Shown here: piece after piece, positions 8,316-15,874 of the stretch
How the letters are laid out: each line of letters begins with the position of its first letter
Numbering within the stretch: the stretch's first letter is position 1
From: Corynebacterium pygosceleis
GTDB taxonomy: Bacteria; Actinomycetota; Actinomycetes; Mycobacteriales; Mycobacteriaceae
Direction: 5' to 3'
Assembly: GCF_016595275.2 (NCBI RefSeq)
Contig: NZ_JAENIQ020000007.1
Span: 1 to 64,000, forward strand
Length of the DNA stretch: 64,000 nucleotides
Made by a program: the position numbers and the translations under genes
The notes under the pieces: generated by a model
Databases searched by the model: none
Told to the model about the DNA's origin: nothing
What the model saw: the letters and a program-made list of their open reading frames with translations, nothing else

Positions 8316-8987
8316 GTGGGCGTCATCGCCGCCGCTACAACTAAGCCCGATAAACCAACCGGTCGGTCTACCACGAAAGGGCGGAGCGGCAGCCGCCGCC
8401 GGAATCGCCCGAGTCCGCGTGAACGTCTGCTGACGAGCGCCACCAAGCTCTTCACCACGGAGGGGATCCGGGTCATCGGCATCGACCGTATCCTGCGTGA
8501 GGCCGATGTGGCGAAGGCATCGCTCTACTCCCTGTTCGGTTCCAAGGATGCACTGGTCATCGCCTACCTCCAGGATCTGGACGAGAAGTCCCGGGCGGAC
8601 TGGGTGCGGAGGACCAGCGGGATGAAGGATCCGGTGGACAGGATCCTCGCGTTCTTCGACCAGGCCATCGATGATGAGCCGGGCCAGGATTTCCGTGGGT
8701 CGCACTTCCAGAATGCCGCGAATGAGTATCCCCGCCCCGAGACCGAGAGTGAGCGGGGCATCGTCTCGGCTGTGCAGGAACACCGCCGGTGGATGTTGCA
8801 GACGATGGTGGATCTGTTGACGGAGCTCAACGGCTATCCGGGCACGGCGCAGGCGAATCAGCTGCTGATCTTCCTCGACGGCGGCCTCGCGGGGGCCCGG
8901 TTGAACCGTAGCGTCGAACCGCTCCGCACCGCCCGTGATCTGGCGAAGCAGCTCCTGATGGTTCCCCCCGCCGACTACTCCATCTGA
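8316..8987 (+). CDS. TetR/AcrR family transcriptional regulator
   Basis: A DNA-binding repressor of about 223 residues. The TetR helix-turn-helix region is RERLLTSATKLFTTEGI..VIGIDRILREADVAKASLYSLFGSKDAL; the remainder is an all-helical ligand-binding domain. The start is uncertain: GTG at 8316 is used, while the frame stays open to a GTG at 8208. A TetR-like operator candidate (ACCAACC/GGTCGGT, 8354-8367) lies within the first codons, hinting at autoregulation or at a start different from the one chosen. The 3' end overlaps the convergent YidC gene by 13 bases. The target genes are unknown. Confidence 0.85.
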   Translation: MGVIAAATTKPDKPTGRSTTKGRSGSRRRNRPSPRERLLTSATKLFTTEGIRVIGIDRILREADVAKASLYSLFGSKDALVIAYLQDLDEKSRADWVRRTSGMKDPVDRILAFFDQAIDDEPGQDFRGSHFQNAANEYPRPETESERGIVSAVQEHRRWMLQTMVDLLTELNGYPGTAQANQLLIFLDGGLAGARLNRSVEPLRTARDLAKQLLMVPPADYSI

Positions 8988-10246
8988 TCTGCGGGACGGT
9001 TCCCGTCATCCCCGGACCCGGGGGTGTGGTCCGGGGTCTCGGGCGTACCGGCGGTGTCCGTACCGGCGGCGTCCGCGGCTCCCTCATCGGACTGCCCGCC
9101 GGTACCCGGGTTCTTTTTCCGGCGTGCCTTCTCCTCGCGTTTCCGGCGCGCCTTCTCCCGGTCGCGTTCCCGGACCGCTTGACGCCGCTTCTCCTTCGCC
9201 TCCTTTTTCGGTGCGTTCAGGGCGTCGATCTCGGCTTTCCGGGTTGCCCGGGCATCGACGTTCATCCGGTGCAGCCTGCCGATCCGGTGGGGGGTGAGCA
9301 CCATGAGCAGTCGGCGGCGGCGGATATCTCGCCGGACGGCGCGGTCCTCACGGAGCTGCCCGCTGACCTGTTGCTTCGTCTCGTCGCGGAACGCCCTGAA
9401 CTCCTCGGTCAGCGGATGTTTCTGGTCGAGGATGGCGTTGAGGATGATGGTCTGGCACATGGTCCAGAGATTGCCGGCGAACCAGTAGAGTGCGATGGCG
9501 GCGGGGGCCGGGCCGGTGAGACCGAACGCGAGCGGGAAGACGGGGATCACCACGGCGATCATGATCATGAACTTCTGGATCCTGCGGGCGGCCGCGCTCC
9601 CGTGGTCCAGGGTGATCTGGGAGCGGTAGATGGAGACCAGCATGTTGATGGTGGTGAACACGGCGGCCGCGATGAGGAACGGGAGCACGAAATGGAACAC
9701 CGTGTCCCGGTCGGTGCCCAGTGCGGTGAGCTGGTCGGTGGACATCGCCGGGTACGCGGGCATGGGGACGCCGCTGATTCGTCCGTGGAGGAACGCCTCG
9801 ATGTCTGTGGAGGTGAGGAAGCCGATGGGTTGTTGTTGTGCCGAGTCGAGTCCGCCGGAGGGACGCGCCATCTGGAGAAGAACCTGGTAGAGGCCGATGA
9901 ACACGGGTAGCTGGATCAGGGCGGGGACACAACCGCCCGCGGGCGAGTAGCGGTGCTTTTTGTAGAGCTCCTTGCGTTCCGCCGTGAGTTCGTCGTCCGC
10001 GTCGGCGTCCGTGCGCAGTTCGTACCTCTCCTCGAGTGCACGCAGTTCCGGTCGGAGATTGATGAAGACGCGGTTGGAACGGTACTGGGTCCAGGCGAAG
10101 GGCAGGATGATCAGCCTGACGGTGATGATCAGTCCGAAGAGGGACAGCAGCCAGGCGAGGGAGTCGTCCATCCCGATCCAGGAGTGGAGCGCGATGTGCC
10201 AGAGCTTCATCACGCCGGAGACCGGGTAGATCAGGAAATCGAGCAT
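8975..10246 (-). CDS. yidC: YidC/Oxa1/Alb3 family membrane protein insertase
   Basis: A 423-residue protein that inserts proteins into the cytoplasmic membrane, with or without SecYEG. It begins MLDFLIYPVSGVMKLWH, as Gram-positive YidCs without a large periplasmic domain do. The core motifs are LYKKHRYSPAGGCVPALIQLPVFIGLYQVL and an aromatic PAAIALYWFAGNLWTMCQ segment. From about residue 300 there is a long, strongly basic tail (KARRKREEKARRKK), compatible with ribosome binding, and an acidic/proline-rich end. I chose the ATG at 10246 over an extended N-terminus. This is probably a second YidC, since the housekeeping copy normally sits next to rnpA at the origin. Confidence 0.92.
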   Translation of the reverse strand: MLDFLIYPVSGVMKLWHIALHSWIGMDDSLAWLLSLFGLIITVRLIILPFAWTQYRSNRVFINLRPELRALEERYELRTDADADDELTAERKELYKKHRYSPAGGCVPALIQLPVFIGLYQVLLQMARPSGGLDSAQQQPIGFLTSTDIEAFLHGRISGVPMPAYPAMSTDQLTALGTDRDTVFHFVLPFLIAAAVFTTINMLVSIYRSQITLDHGSAAARRIQKFMIMIAVVIPVFPLAFGLTGPAPAAIALYWFAGNLWTMCQTIILNAILDQKHPLTEEFRAFRDETKQQVSGQLREDRAVRRDIRRRRLLMVLTPHRIGRLHRMNVDARATRKAEIDALNAPKKEAKEKRRQAVRERDREKARRKREEKARRKKNPGTGGQSDEGAADAAGTDTAGTPETPDHTPGSGDDGNRPADQME

Positions 10247-10373
10247 GACGGGTGGTTGTCCTCGTACTGTCCGGGGGCCTGCCTCTCGGCAGGAGGGCCG
10301 CCCATGATCGTAGTCCAGCGCGGGGCCGGTGCGTCCGGTGGTCGGGGAAGCGGTCGAGCTATGATGGTTGGTC

Positions 10374-11240
10374 ATGAGTCACCGCGCGCCAGATCCGTCG
10401 TCACGGACGTCACCGATGTCGCCGCCACAACCGCCGTCACGCCGATTCAGCATCGTGGAGTTCATCGGTGAACTGCTGTTGACGGCGGGTGCGCTTCTCC
10501 TCCTGTTCGCGTTCTACGAGTCGTACTGGACGAACATCGAGGCCAGCCGTGAGCAGGAGCGGGTGGCGTCTAACCTCGAGCAGCGGTGGGCGGGGCCGCA
10601 GGAGGACGCCGGGGAGGGGCAGCGGGAGAATCCCCGGGTCCGGCGGGAGCTGGCTCTGGGCGAGGCATTCGCCCGCATGTACATTCCCTCGTTCGGACCG
10701 GACTTCCATTTCGCGATCGTGGAGGGCACGGAGGACGCGGATCTGCTGGCGGGTCCGGGACGCTACACGGACACCCAGATGCCGGGGCAGCCGGGTAACT
10801 TCGCGGTGGCGGGGCACCGCGTCGGCAAGGGGGCCCCGTTCAACGATCTCGGGAACCTCCGCACCTGTGACCCGGTCGTGGTGGAGACCCGGGATTCGTG
10901 GGACATCTACCGTGTTCTCCCCGTTGACGCGACGACCGGGGAGCAGCGACGTGCCGCGGCGGCGGAGTGTCTGACACCGGAGCAGGTCGAGCGTGTGGCC
11001 GTCGGTGACTACGCCGGTGTCGACGGACGCCTGATAACGGTGCCCGGTGACGTGTCGGTGATCGATCCGGTCCCGGGGCTCCCCGGGGTCGTCGCCGACC
11101 CGCACCTGGAGGGGCTGATGACGATGACGACCTGTCATCCGAGGTTCTCGAACGCGCAGCGGATGATCGTGCACGCGATGCTGGTACGGACGGACACGAA
11201 GCGGGACGGTTTCCGTCCGGCGGAGCTGGAGGAGAACTGA
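10374..11240 (+). CDS. Class E sortase
   Basis: A 288-residue membrane-anchored transpeptidase that attaches surface proteins to the cell wall. There is one N-terminal transmembrane helix (about residues 25-45, VEFIGELLLTAGALLLLFAF). The catalytic residues are visible: His in FAVAGHRVGKGAPF, Cys in MTMTTCHPRFSNAQR and the Arg of the same motif. TCHPRFS-type motifs identify class E. The ATG at 10374 follows a TATGAT -10 box (10360-10365) by 8 bases, so the message is probably leaderless. The small membrane gene follows one base after the stop. Confidence 0.93.
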   Translation: MSHRAPDPSSRTSPMSPPQPPSRRFSIVEFIGELLLTAGALLLLFAFYESYWTNIEASREQERVASNLEQRWAGPQEDAGEGQRENPRVRRELALGEAFARMYIPSFGPDFHFAIVEGTEDADLLAGPGRYTDTQMPGQPGNFAVAGHRVGKGAPFNDLGNLRTCDPVVVETRDSWDIYRVLPVDATTGEQRRAAAAECLTPEQVERVAVGDYAGVDGRLITVPGDVSVIDPVPGLPGVVADPHLEGLMTMTTCHPRFSNAQRMIVHAMLVRTDTKRDGFRPAELEEN

Positions 11241-11241
11241 C

Positions 11242-11394
11242 ATGTACGGATTCATCTGGCGTCATCTGCCCGGACCCCGCGCGGTGAAGGCACTGTTGGC
11301 CGTTCTTCTCCTGGTCGCCGTGTTCTTCCTGCTGATGGAGGTCGTCTACCCCTGGGTGTCCACCCTGATGCCGTACAACGACGTGGCGGTCTAG
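11242..11394 (+). CDS. Small conserved actinobacterial membrane protein (50 residues)
   Basis: The frame MYGFIWRHLPGPRAVKALL... has a single hydrophobic helix (about residues 16-35) and ends in VSTLMPYNDVAV. Proteins with the WRHLPGP start and P(Y/F)NDV end are, from memory, widely conserved next to class E sortase genes in actinobacteria. It begins one base after the sortase stop with GGAGGAGAAC upstream, so it is co-transcribed. Its stop lies in a CTAG that is also the stop of the convergent lipoprotein gene. Its function is unknown; partnership with the sortase is an inference from context. Confidence 0.85.
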   Translation: MYGFIWRHLPGPRAVKALLAVLLLVAVFFLLMEVVYPWVSTLMPYNDVAV

Positions 11395-11996
11395 CCCAGC
11401 TGGAGTCGGCGGATCACCTGCTCGGCGACGATCTGCGGTTTGACGGACTGTTCCTGGTTGGAGAAGACGACCACCGCCGTGGCGCCCTTCTGGACCGCGT
11501 AGAGCGCGTGCCCGTTGCCGCCGAACCGGCCGCCGGACCAGCCTTCGGGTTCCTCCGCCGGGTCGGTGGAGGCGACGGGGGCCGCCCAGTCGACGACGGC
11601 GGTGGCGGCGTCGGTGGAGTCCATGTGCCGGACGATGACGGTGAGCTGGGGTTCCTCGGGATAGGACCAGTAGACGCAGGCGGGTGTGTCGAAGCGGTCG
11701 TCGACGCCGACACCGGTGACACGCTGGCCGTTGGTGTCCGCGACCCACTGTGTGTCCAGGTAGGGGCACTCGACCCAGGAGCCGCGCCCACCGGGGACGA
11801 CCGGCATCGCGTCGGTCGGCAGCCCGGAGTCGTGGACGGGAGCTTCAGGCGGTGCGGGAGCGTCGGCTGCGGTCTGGTCCTGCGCGGGAGCGGACATCGC
11901 GGTGTCCGGTGCGGGTTCCCCGTCGGGGGTCTCACCGCAGGAGGTGAGGGCGAGGAGCGGCAGCAGACTGGACAGTGCAAGTAAGGTACGGCGCAT
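11391..11996 (-). CDS. DUF2020 lipoprotein
   Basis: A 201-residue secreted lipoprotein. The signal peptide MRRTLLALSSLLPLLALTSC ends in a lipobox with Cys20, followed by a low-complexity Ala/Pro linker and a folded domain with conserved cysteines (WVECPYL, PACVYWSYP) of the DUF2020 type found in corynebacteria. The ATG at 11996 is 7 bases after a TACGCT -10 box (12009-12004, minus strand), so translation is probably leaderless. Its start codon overlaps that of the divergent sensor kinase. Function unknown. Confidence 0.88.
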   Translation of the reverse strand: MRRTLLALSSLLPLLALTSCGETPDGEPAPDTAMSAPAQDQTAADAPAPPEAPVHDSGLPTDAMPVVPGGRGSWVECPYLDTQWVADTNGQRVTGVGVDDRFDTPACVYWSYPEEPQLTVIVRHMDSTDAATAVVDWAAPVASTDPAEEPEGWSGGRFGGNGHALYAVQKGATAVVVFSNQEQSVKPQIVAEQVIRRLQLG

Positions 11997-13284
11997 GGGA
12001 CTTAGCGTAGGGACCGAATCCGCCGACCGCACCTCGGGTGCTCCCGGGGAGCGGAGCATACGGCAGGGTATCCACATACTCACCGGGGTGCTGCTGCTCG
12101 TGGTGGCGTTCGCGGCGGTGAAGTCCGAGGCCGTGCAGCTGCTCATCACACTGGCGTTGTGTGCGGGGTTCTCGGGCACCTACGTTCTGGGGGCGCGGAC
12201 ACGTGACCGGATGTCGGGCGGCCAGAGTCAGGTGTGGTTGCTGGCGTTGACGTTGCTGTGGGTGCTCCTCATCCCGATGCAGCCGACCGCCATCTACCTG
12301 GTTTTTCCGCTGTACTTCCTGTATCTGCAGGTACTGGATGACGTCCGTGGTGTCATTGCCGTGATCGGGGCGACAGCGGTGTCGGTGTTCTCGCAGTGGC
12401 CGCATCTCACGGCGGGGGCGATTCTCGGCCCGACCGTCGCTGCGTTGGTGTCCATCGGCATCGACTACGCCTTCAAGACGCTGTGGAAGGTCTCCGCCGA
12501 ACGTGAGGAACTCATCGCGGAACTGCTGGAGACCCGGTCCCAGCTGGCGGACACCGAACGGGCAGCGGGGATCGCCGCCGAGCGGCAGCGTATCGCGCAC
12601 GAGATCCATGACACCCTGGCGCAGGGGTTGTCGAGCATCCAGATGCTGCTGTACGTCGCCGAGCAGGAGCTGAAGAAGACGGGGATCCGTGATGATGAGG
12701 CGGAGACGATCCTGAAGCGTATCGATCAGGCTCGGACGACTGCGGCGGACAACCTGGGTGAGGCCCGGGCGATGATCGCCGCACTGCAACCGGCGGCCCT
12801 GTCGCGGACCTCCCTGGAGGGGGCGCTGCACCGGGTCGCGAACGGTATCGTCGGCACCGAGGTGACGATCGCCGTCGAGGGGGATGAGCGGCAGCTCCCG
12901 ATGCGGACGGAGGCGTCACTGCTGCGGATCGCGCAGGGTGCGATGGGGAATGTCGCGAAACACGCTGACGCCGGGCGGTGCCATGTCACGCTGACCTACG
13001 GTGAGGACGAGGTCCGGCTGGATGTGGTGGATGACGGGTGCGGCTTCGATCCCGAGGCCGTGGGGGAGCGTCCGCGTGGGTTGGGGCACATCGGCCTTGA
13101 CGCCATGCGGCAACGTGCAGCAGAGCAACACGGTACGCTGACTGTTGAATCCGCGCCGGGTCAGGGGACCGCGGTGTCCATCGCGATTCCCGTGGAGGAT
13201 GGTGCACCGGTTCAGGCCCGTCGTGCCATGGCGCTCACACAGTTCGATGAACCCGGTTGCACACCGGAGGACACCGATCGGTAG
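11995..13284 (+). CDS. hrrS: Two-component sensor histidine kinase, HrrS-like
   Basis: A 429-residue kinase. Five or six hydrophobic segments (about residues 22-155) form the sensor part. A HisKA_3 dimerisation domain carries the phospho-acceptor His205 in AHEIHDTLAQGLSSIQ, and a HATPase domain follows with NVAKHADAG, VVDDGCGFD and GLGHIGL. With the LuxR-type regulator downstream it matches the haem-responsive HrrSA pair of corynebacteria, which controls haem oxygenase and respiratory genes; the assignment rests on partner similarity and on the nearby sodA/msrA/ldh order. A paralogue such as ChrS is the alternative. The start 11995 is 7 bases after TAAGGT (11982-11987). Confidence 0.85.
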   Translation: MGLSVGTESADRTSGAPGERSIRQGIHILTGVLLLVVAFAAVKSEAVQLLITLALCAGFSGTYVLGARTRDRMSGGQSQVWLLALTLLWVLLIPMQPTAIYLVFPLYFLYLQVLDDVRGVIAVIGATAVSVFSQWPHLTAGAILGPTVAALVSIGIDYAFKTLWKVSAEREELIAELLETRSQLADTERAAGIAAERQRIAHEIHDTLAQGLSSIQMLLYVAEQELKKTGIRDDEAETILKRIDQARTTAADNLGEARAMIAALQPAALSRTSLEGALHRVANGIVGTEVTIAVEGDERQLPMRTEASLLRIAQGAMGNVAKHADAGRCHVTLTYGEDEVRLDVVDDGCGFDPEAVGERPRGLGHIGLDAMRQRAAEQHGTLTVESAPGQGTAVSIAIPVEDGAPVQARRAMALTQFDEPGCTPEDTDR

Positions 13285-13363
13285 CGGAGGCCGCCGGGAC
13301 CGGTGTCGGTGTGCAGTCCCCGGTCGCCCGTGAAAAACACAAGGGAAGAGACGTTAGTAGACG

Positions 13364-14002
13364 ATGATCAGAGTCTTGCTCGCTGATGACCATGAGATTG
13401 TCCGGTTGGGTCTGCGTGCCGTGCTGGAGGAGGCCGAGGACATTGAGGTGGTCGGTGAGGTCGCCACTGCCGAAGCTGCGATCGCGGCCGCTCAGGCAGG
13501 TGGCCTCGATGTCATCCTGATGGATCTGCGCTTCGGTGCGGGTGCGGAGGGGACGCTGGTGTCCACCGGCGCCGACGCCACCGCGGAGATCAAGCGCACG
13601 ATGAAGAATCCGCCGAACGTTCTGGTGGTGACCAACTACGACACCGATGCCGAGATCATGGGTGCGATAGAGGCCGGTGCCGTCGGGTACCTGTTGAAGG
13701 ATGCCCCGCCCTCCGAGCTGCTGGCCGCGGTGCGGTCGGCGGCGGAGGGTGATTCCGCGTTGTCCCCGGTGGTGGCGAACCGTCTGATGACGCGGGTGCG
13801 TACCCCCCGGACGTCTCTCACCCCCCGGGAACTGGAGGTTCTCAAGTTGGTTGCTGCGGGGTCGTCGAACCGGGAGATCGGGAAGGTTCTCTTCCTCTCC
13901 GAGGCGACCGTGAAGTCGCATCTGGTGCACATCTACGACAAACTCGGTGTCCGGTCACGGACTTCTGCGGTGGCTGCGGCCCGGGAACAGGGAGTTCTGT
14001 AG
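13364..14002 (+). CDS. hrrA: LuxR-family response regulator, HrrA-like
   Basis: A 212-residue NarL/FixJ-type regulator. The receiver domain has the acidic pocket LADDHE and the phosphorylated Asp54 in VILMDLRFG, the conserved Lys in YLLKDAPP, and a long insertion after Asp54 (GAGAEGTLVSTGADAT). The C-terminal LuxR helix-turn-helix is SLTPRELEVLKLVAAGSSNREIG...SEATVKSHLVHIYDKLGV. The sequence agrees closely with what I remember of HrrA. It lies 79 bases after the kinase gene. A strong bidirectional terminator follows. Confidence 0.9.
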   Translation: MIRVLLADDHEIVRLGLRAVLEEAEDIEVVGEVATAEAAIAAAQAGGLDVILMDLRFGAGAEGTLVSTGADATAEIKRTMKNPPNVLVVTNYDTDAEIMGAIEAGAVGYLLKDAPPSELLAAVRSAAEGDSALSPVVANRLMTRVRTPRTSLTPRELEVLKLVAAGSSNREIGKVLFLSEATVKSHLVHIYDKLGVRSRTSAVAAAREQGVL

Positions 14003-14110
14003 CGCCGGGGTGACATGCTCAGCCGCCATTAGTGTGTGGCGGGGTGTTTGCCACGGTGGGCACCGGTGGTTGAGTGGCGGTGTCGAATTCTCCGGTTGTC
14101 CTGTCCACGG

Positions 14111-14163
14111 AAAAGCGGGAACACCGGTGGCTGATGATGTTAGCCACCGGTGTTCCCGCTTTT
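14111..14163. terminator. Bidirectional terminator between hrrA and lsr2
   Basis: A perfect 22-bp inverted repeat (14111-14132 and 14142-14163, arm beginning AAAAGCGGGAACACC) with a 9-base loop. A/T runs on both outer ends give a U tract in either direction. It separates the convergent hrrA and lsr2 genes. Confidence 0.93.
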
Positions 14164-14227
14164 GCCTCACCCGGCTCACCCGGATTCGGTTCATTCGCCT
14201 CTCGCCGGCACCACCGGGAGACGGAAC

Positions 14228-14563
14228 TCAGTTCGCCGCAGTGAAGGCCTCGACGATGTTGTCCGGGATCTTGCCGCGGTCGGCGACCTCGTAGCCGTTC
14301 TCCCGGGCCCACTGGCGGATCTCCTTGGTGCGGCTCCGGGAGCCACCGCCGGAACGGCGACGCTGGCGTGTCGTGCCGGTCCGCTTGCGGCCGACCTCGA
14401 TGTAGCGCTGGAGAGACTCGCGGAGCTCGTTGGCGTGCTCCTCGTTCAGGTCCACGGAGTAGTCCGTGCCGTCGAGGGAGAAGTGCACGACGTGCAGCTC
14501 ATCCTCGCTGAGCGGGGTCTTGGTCAGATCGTCGAAGTACTGGGTGATTTCCCGTCGTGCCAT
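14228..14563 (-). CDS. lsr2: Lsr2-family nucleoid-associated protein (xenogeneic silencer)
   Basis: A protein of 111 residues. The N-terminal part (MARREITQYFDDL...VHFSLDGTDYSVDLNEEHANELRESL) is the dimerisation domain, followed by a basic linker and the C-terminal DNA-binding domain (EIRQWARENGYEVADRGKIPDNIVEAF). Lsr2/CgpS proteins bridge and silence AT-rich, often horizontally acquired DNA. The minor-groove motif reads RGK here where RGR is usual. AAGGAG lies 7 bases upstream of the ATG at 14563. An AT-rich, long upstream region suggests autoregulation. The low-G+C loci at 31.5-47 and 51-56.7 kb would be natural targets. Confidence 0.95.
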   Translation of the reverse strand: MARREITQYFDDLTKTPLSEDELHVVHFSLDGTDYSVDLNEEHANELRESLQRYIEVGRKRTGTTRQRRRSGGGSRSRTKEIRQWARENGYEVADRGKIPDNIVEAFTAAN

Positions 14564-15076
14564 GGTGTCTGCTCCTTCATTGGTGTGTTGCGTGATTGGT
14601 TCACGGAAGACGTGGGTGGAGACGGCCGCCCGGATGGAATCCGGGGATCCACTGTGGGGAAAAACACGAATCCATTCTGTCGGATTTCCCGGTTCCGATT
14701 CAGCCGGAACCTGTCCGGCTGAAAACGGCAATACCGCATCTGGATCGTATCCGGAGATCGGGTGATTCTGGGAAGTGGAGTGGACATACAGCGTTTCTCA
14801 CCGCTTCGGAGAAAGAATATACGATTCCTGTAATTTGCACAATGTGACAGGTAGTTAGAAGGCGAAGCGGGAATCCGGACATTCTCGACCTCTAATCACT
14901 TGATGATCTCCGAGAATCAATTCTGGGACTGGTGTAGCTGAGAAAGATTCAAAAATTCATGAGGACAGCTGTGAATTGAATCTAAAACAGATGTACGGCG
15001 AATTGAAGTGCCCGTCCCGGCTGTGGTGTCGCGGGGCCCGGAGAGGCGCACCGTCACCCCGGACCCCGCGTAAAAA
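14564..15076. other. Long AT-rich region upstream of lsr2
   Basis: No gene is supported here. On the minus strand a TATATT -10-like hexamer (14821-14816) would give lsr2 a leader of roughly 245 bases. Within that leader is a perfect 10-bp hairpin (14699-14708 with 14714-14723). Further out, AATTCA/TGAATT inverted repeats (about 14955-14980) lie in an AT-rich tract (about 14780-14990), which stands out from the surrounding GC-rich DNA and resembles an Lsr2 binding region. Confidence 0.45.
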
Positions 15077-15083
15077 CGAAAAG

Positions 15084-15124
15084 ACCCGTCGTCCCCGCCG
15101 ACACGATGCCGGAGGGATGACGGG
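15084..15124 (-). terminator. Terminator of the DUF6474 gene
   Basis: An imperfect stem (ACCCGTCGTCCC ... GGGATGACGGGC) lies just after the stop codon of the minus-strand DUF6474 gene. Read on that strand it is followed by TCTTTTCGTTTTT. Confidence 0.75.
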
Positions 15125-15151
15125 CGGTGCGAGAGAACCCGACCCCGGATT

Positions 15152-15790
15152 TCAGTTCCTGTTCTGCAGGCGGTCCTGGATCTGTGCCGCGAGGGCGTCC
15201 AACTCCCTGGCCACGCTGTTGTGGCTCCGCCGCCGCTGTTGCGGTGCGAGGTACTCGGCGTTGTTCACGGCACTGACGAGTTCGTCGAGCCGGTCCTTCG
15301 CGTCGATCCGGAAACCGGCGGCGACGGGAGCGGAATCGAGATTCTCCCGGATCCCGTCGATGCGGGCCTTCAACGGGGCGCCGTGGCCGGAGTGGCGGGC
15401 CAGCTGATCCGTGGTGACACCGTGGCGGCGCGCCTGCTTCTTCTCGAGCTGCTCACGGACGAGGGTGGCGCCCCGGTAGATCAACGGCAGGGCCAACGGG
15501 ACGATCATCCGGGCTGCGGCACCGTAGCGGCGCACATTCTGGGTGTTGAAACGTCCCTGCCTGATCTGGGCCAGCTGGTTCTGCGCCATCTTCTTCTCGT
15601 GCCGCCGTTTCGCCTTCAGGCCCTTCTTCTCGGCCTTCAGCAGTGACTTCTCCTGCTTCGCGAGGAGCTTGGACCGACGGTGGTTGAGTTTGGCGGTCTG
15701 CTTGACCTCGGACTTGGCGCGGGCCTGCGCGGCCTTGATCTCCGCTTTGGTCCTGGCGCGGTTCTTCCGGATCGCCTCGAAAATGCCCAT
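15152..15790 (-). CDS. DUF6474 family protein
   Basis: A protein of 212 residues typical of corynebacteria and without a known function. It starts with a highly charged, lysine/arginine-rich coiled-coil-like part (about residues 1-75). A hydrophobic stretch follows (MIVPLALPLIYRG, about 95-108), then a second charged helical part. It is probably peripheral to the membrane. The start ATG at 15790 is preceded by GGGAGATC at some distance. It is divergent from the TM0106-like nuclease gene. Confidence 0.85.
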   Translation of the reverse strand: MGIFEAIRKNRARTKAEIKAAQARAKSEVKQTAKLNHRRSKLLAKQEKSLLKAEKKGLKAKRRHEKKMAQNQLAQIRQGRFNTQNVRRYGAAARMIVPLALPLIYRGATLVREQLEKKQARRHGVTTDQLARHSGHGAPLKARIDGIRENLDSAPVAAGFRIDAKDRLDELVSAVNNAEYLAPQQRRRSHNSVARELDALAAQIQDRLQNRN

Positions 15791-15874
15791 GGTGTCTGTC
15801 AGATCTCCCGTTAACGTTGTCGCGGTCGTTTCTTTTCAACCCTACCCGCAGCCGGGGTTAAGCTGACTGTCATT

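Noticed and set aside
14699-14723. Hairpin in the lsr2 leader as an intrinsic terminator
   Set aside because: The stem is perfect but no T tract follows on either strand; it is kept only as a structural element of the leader.
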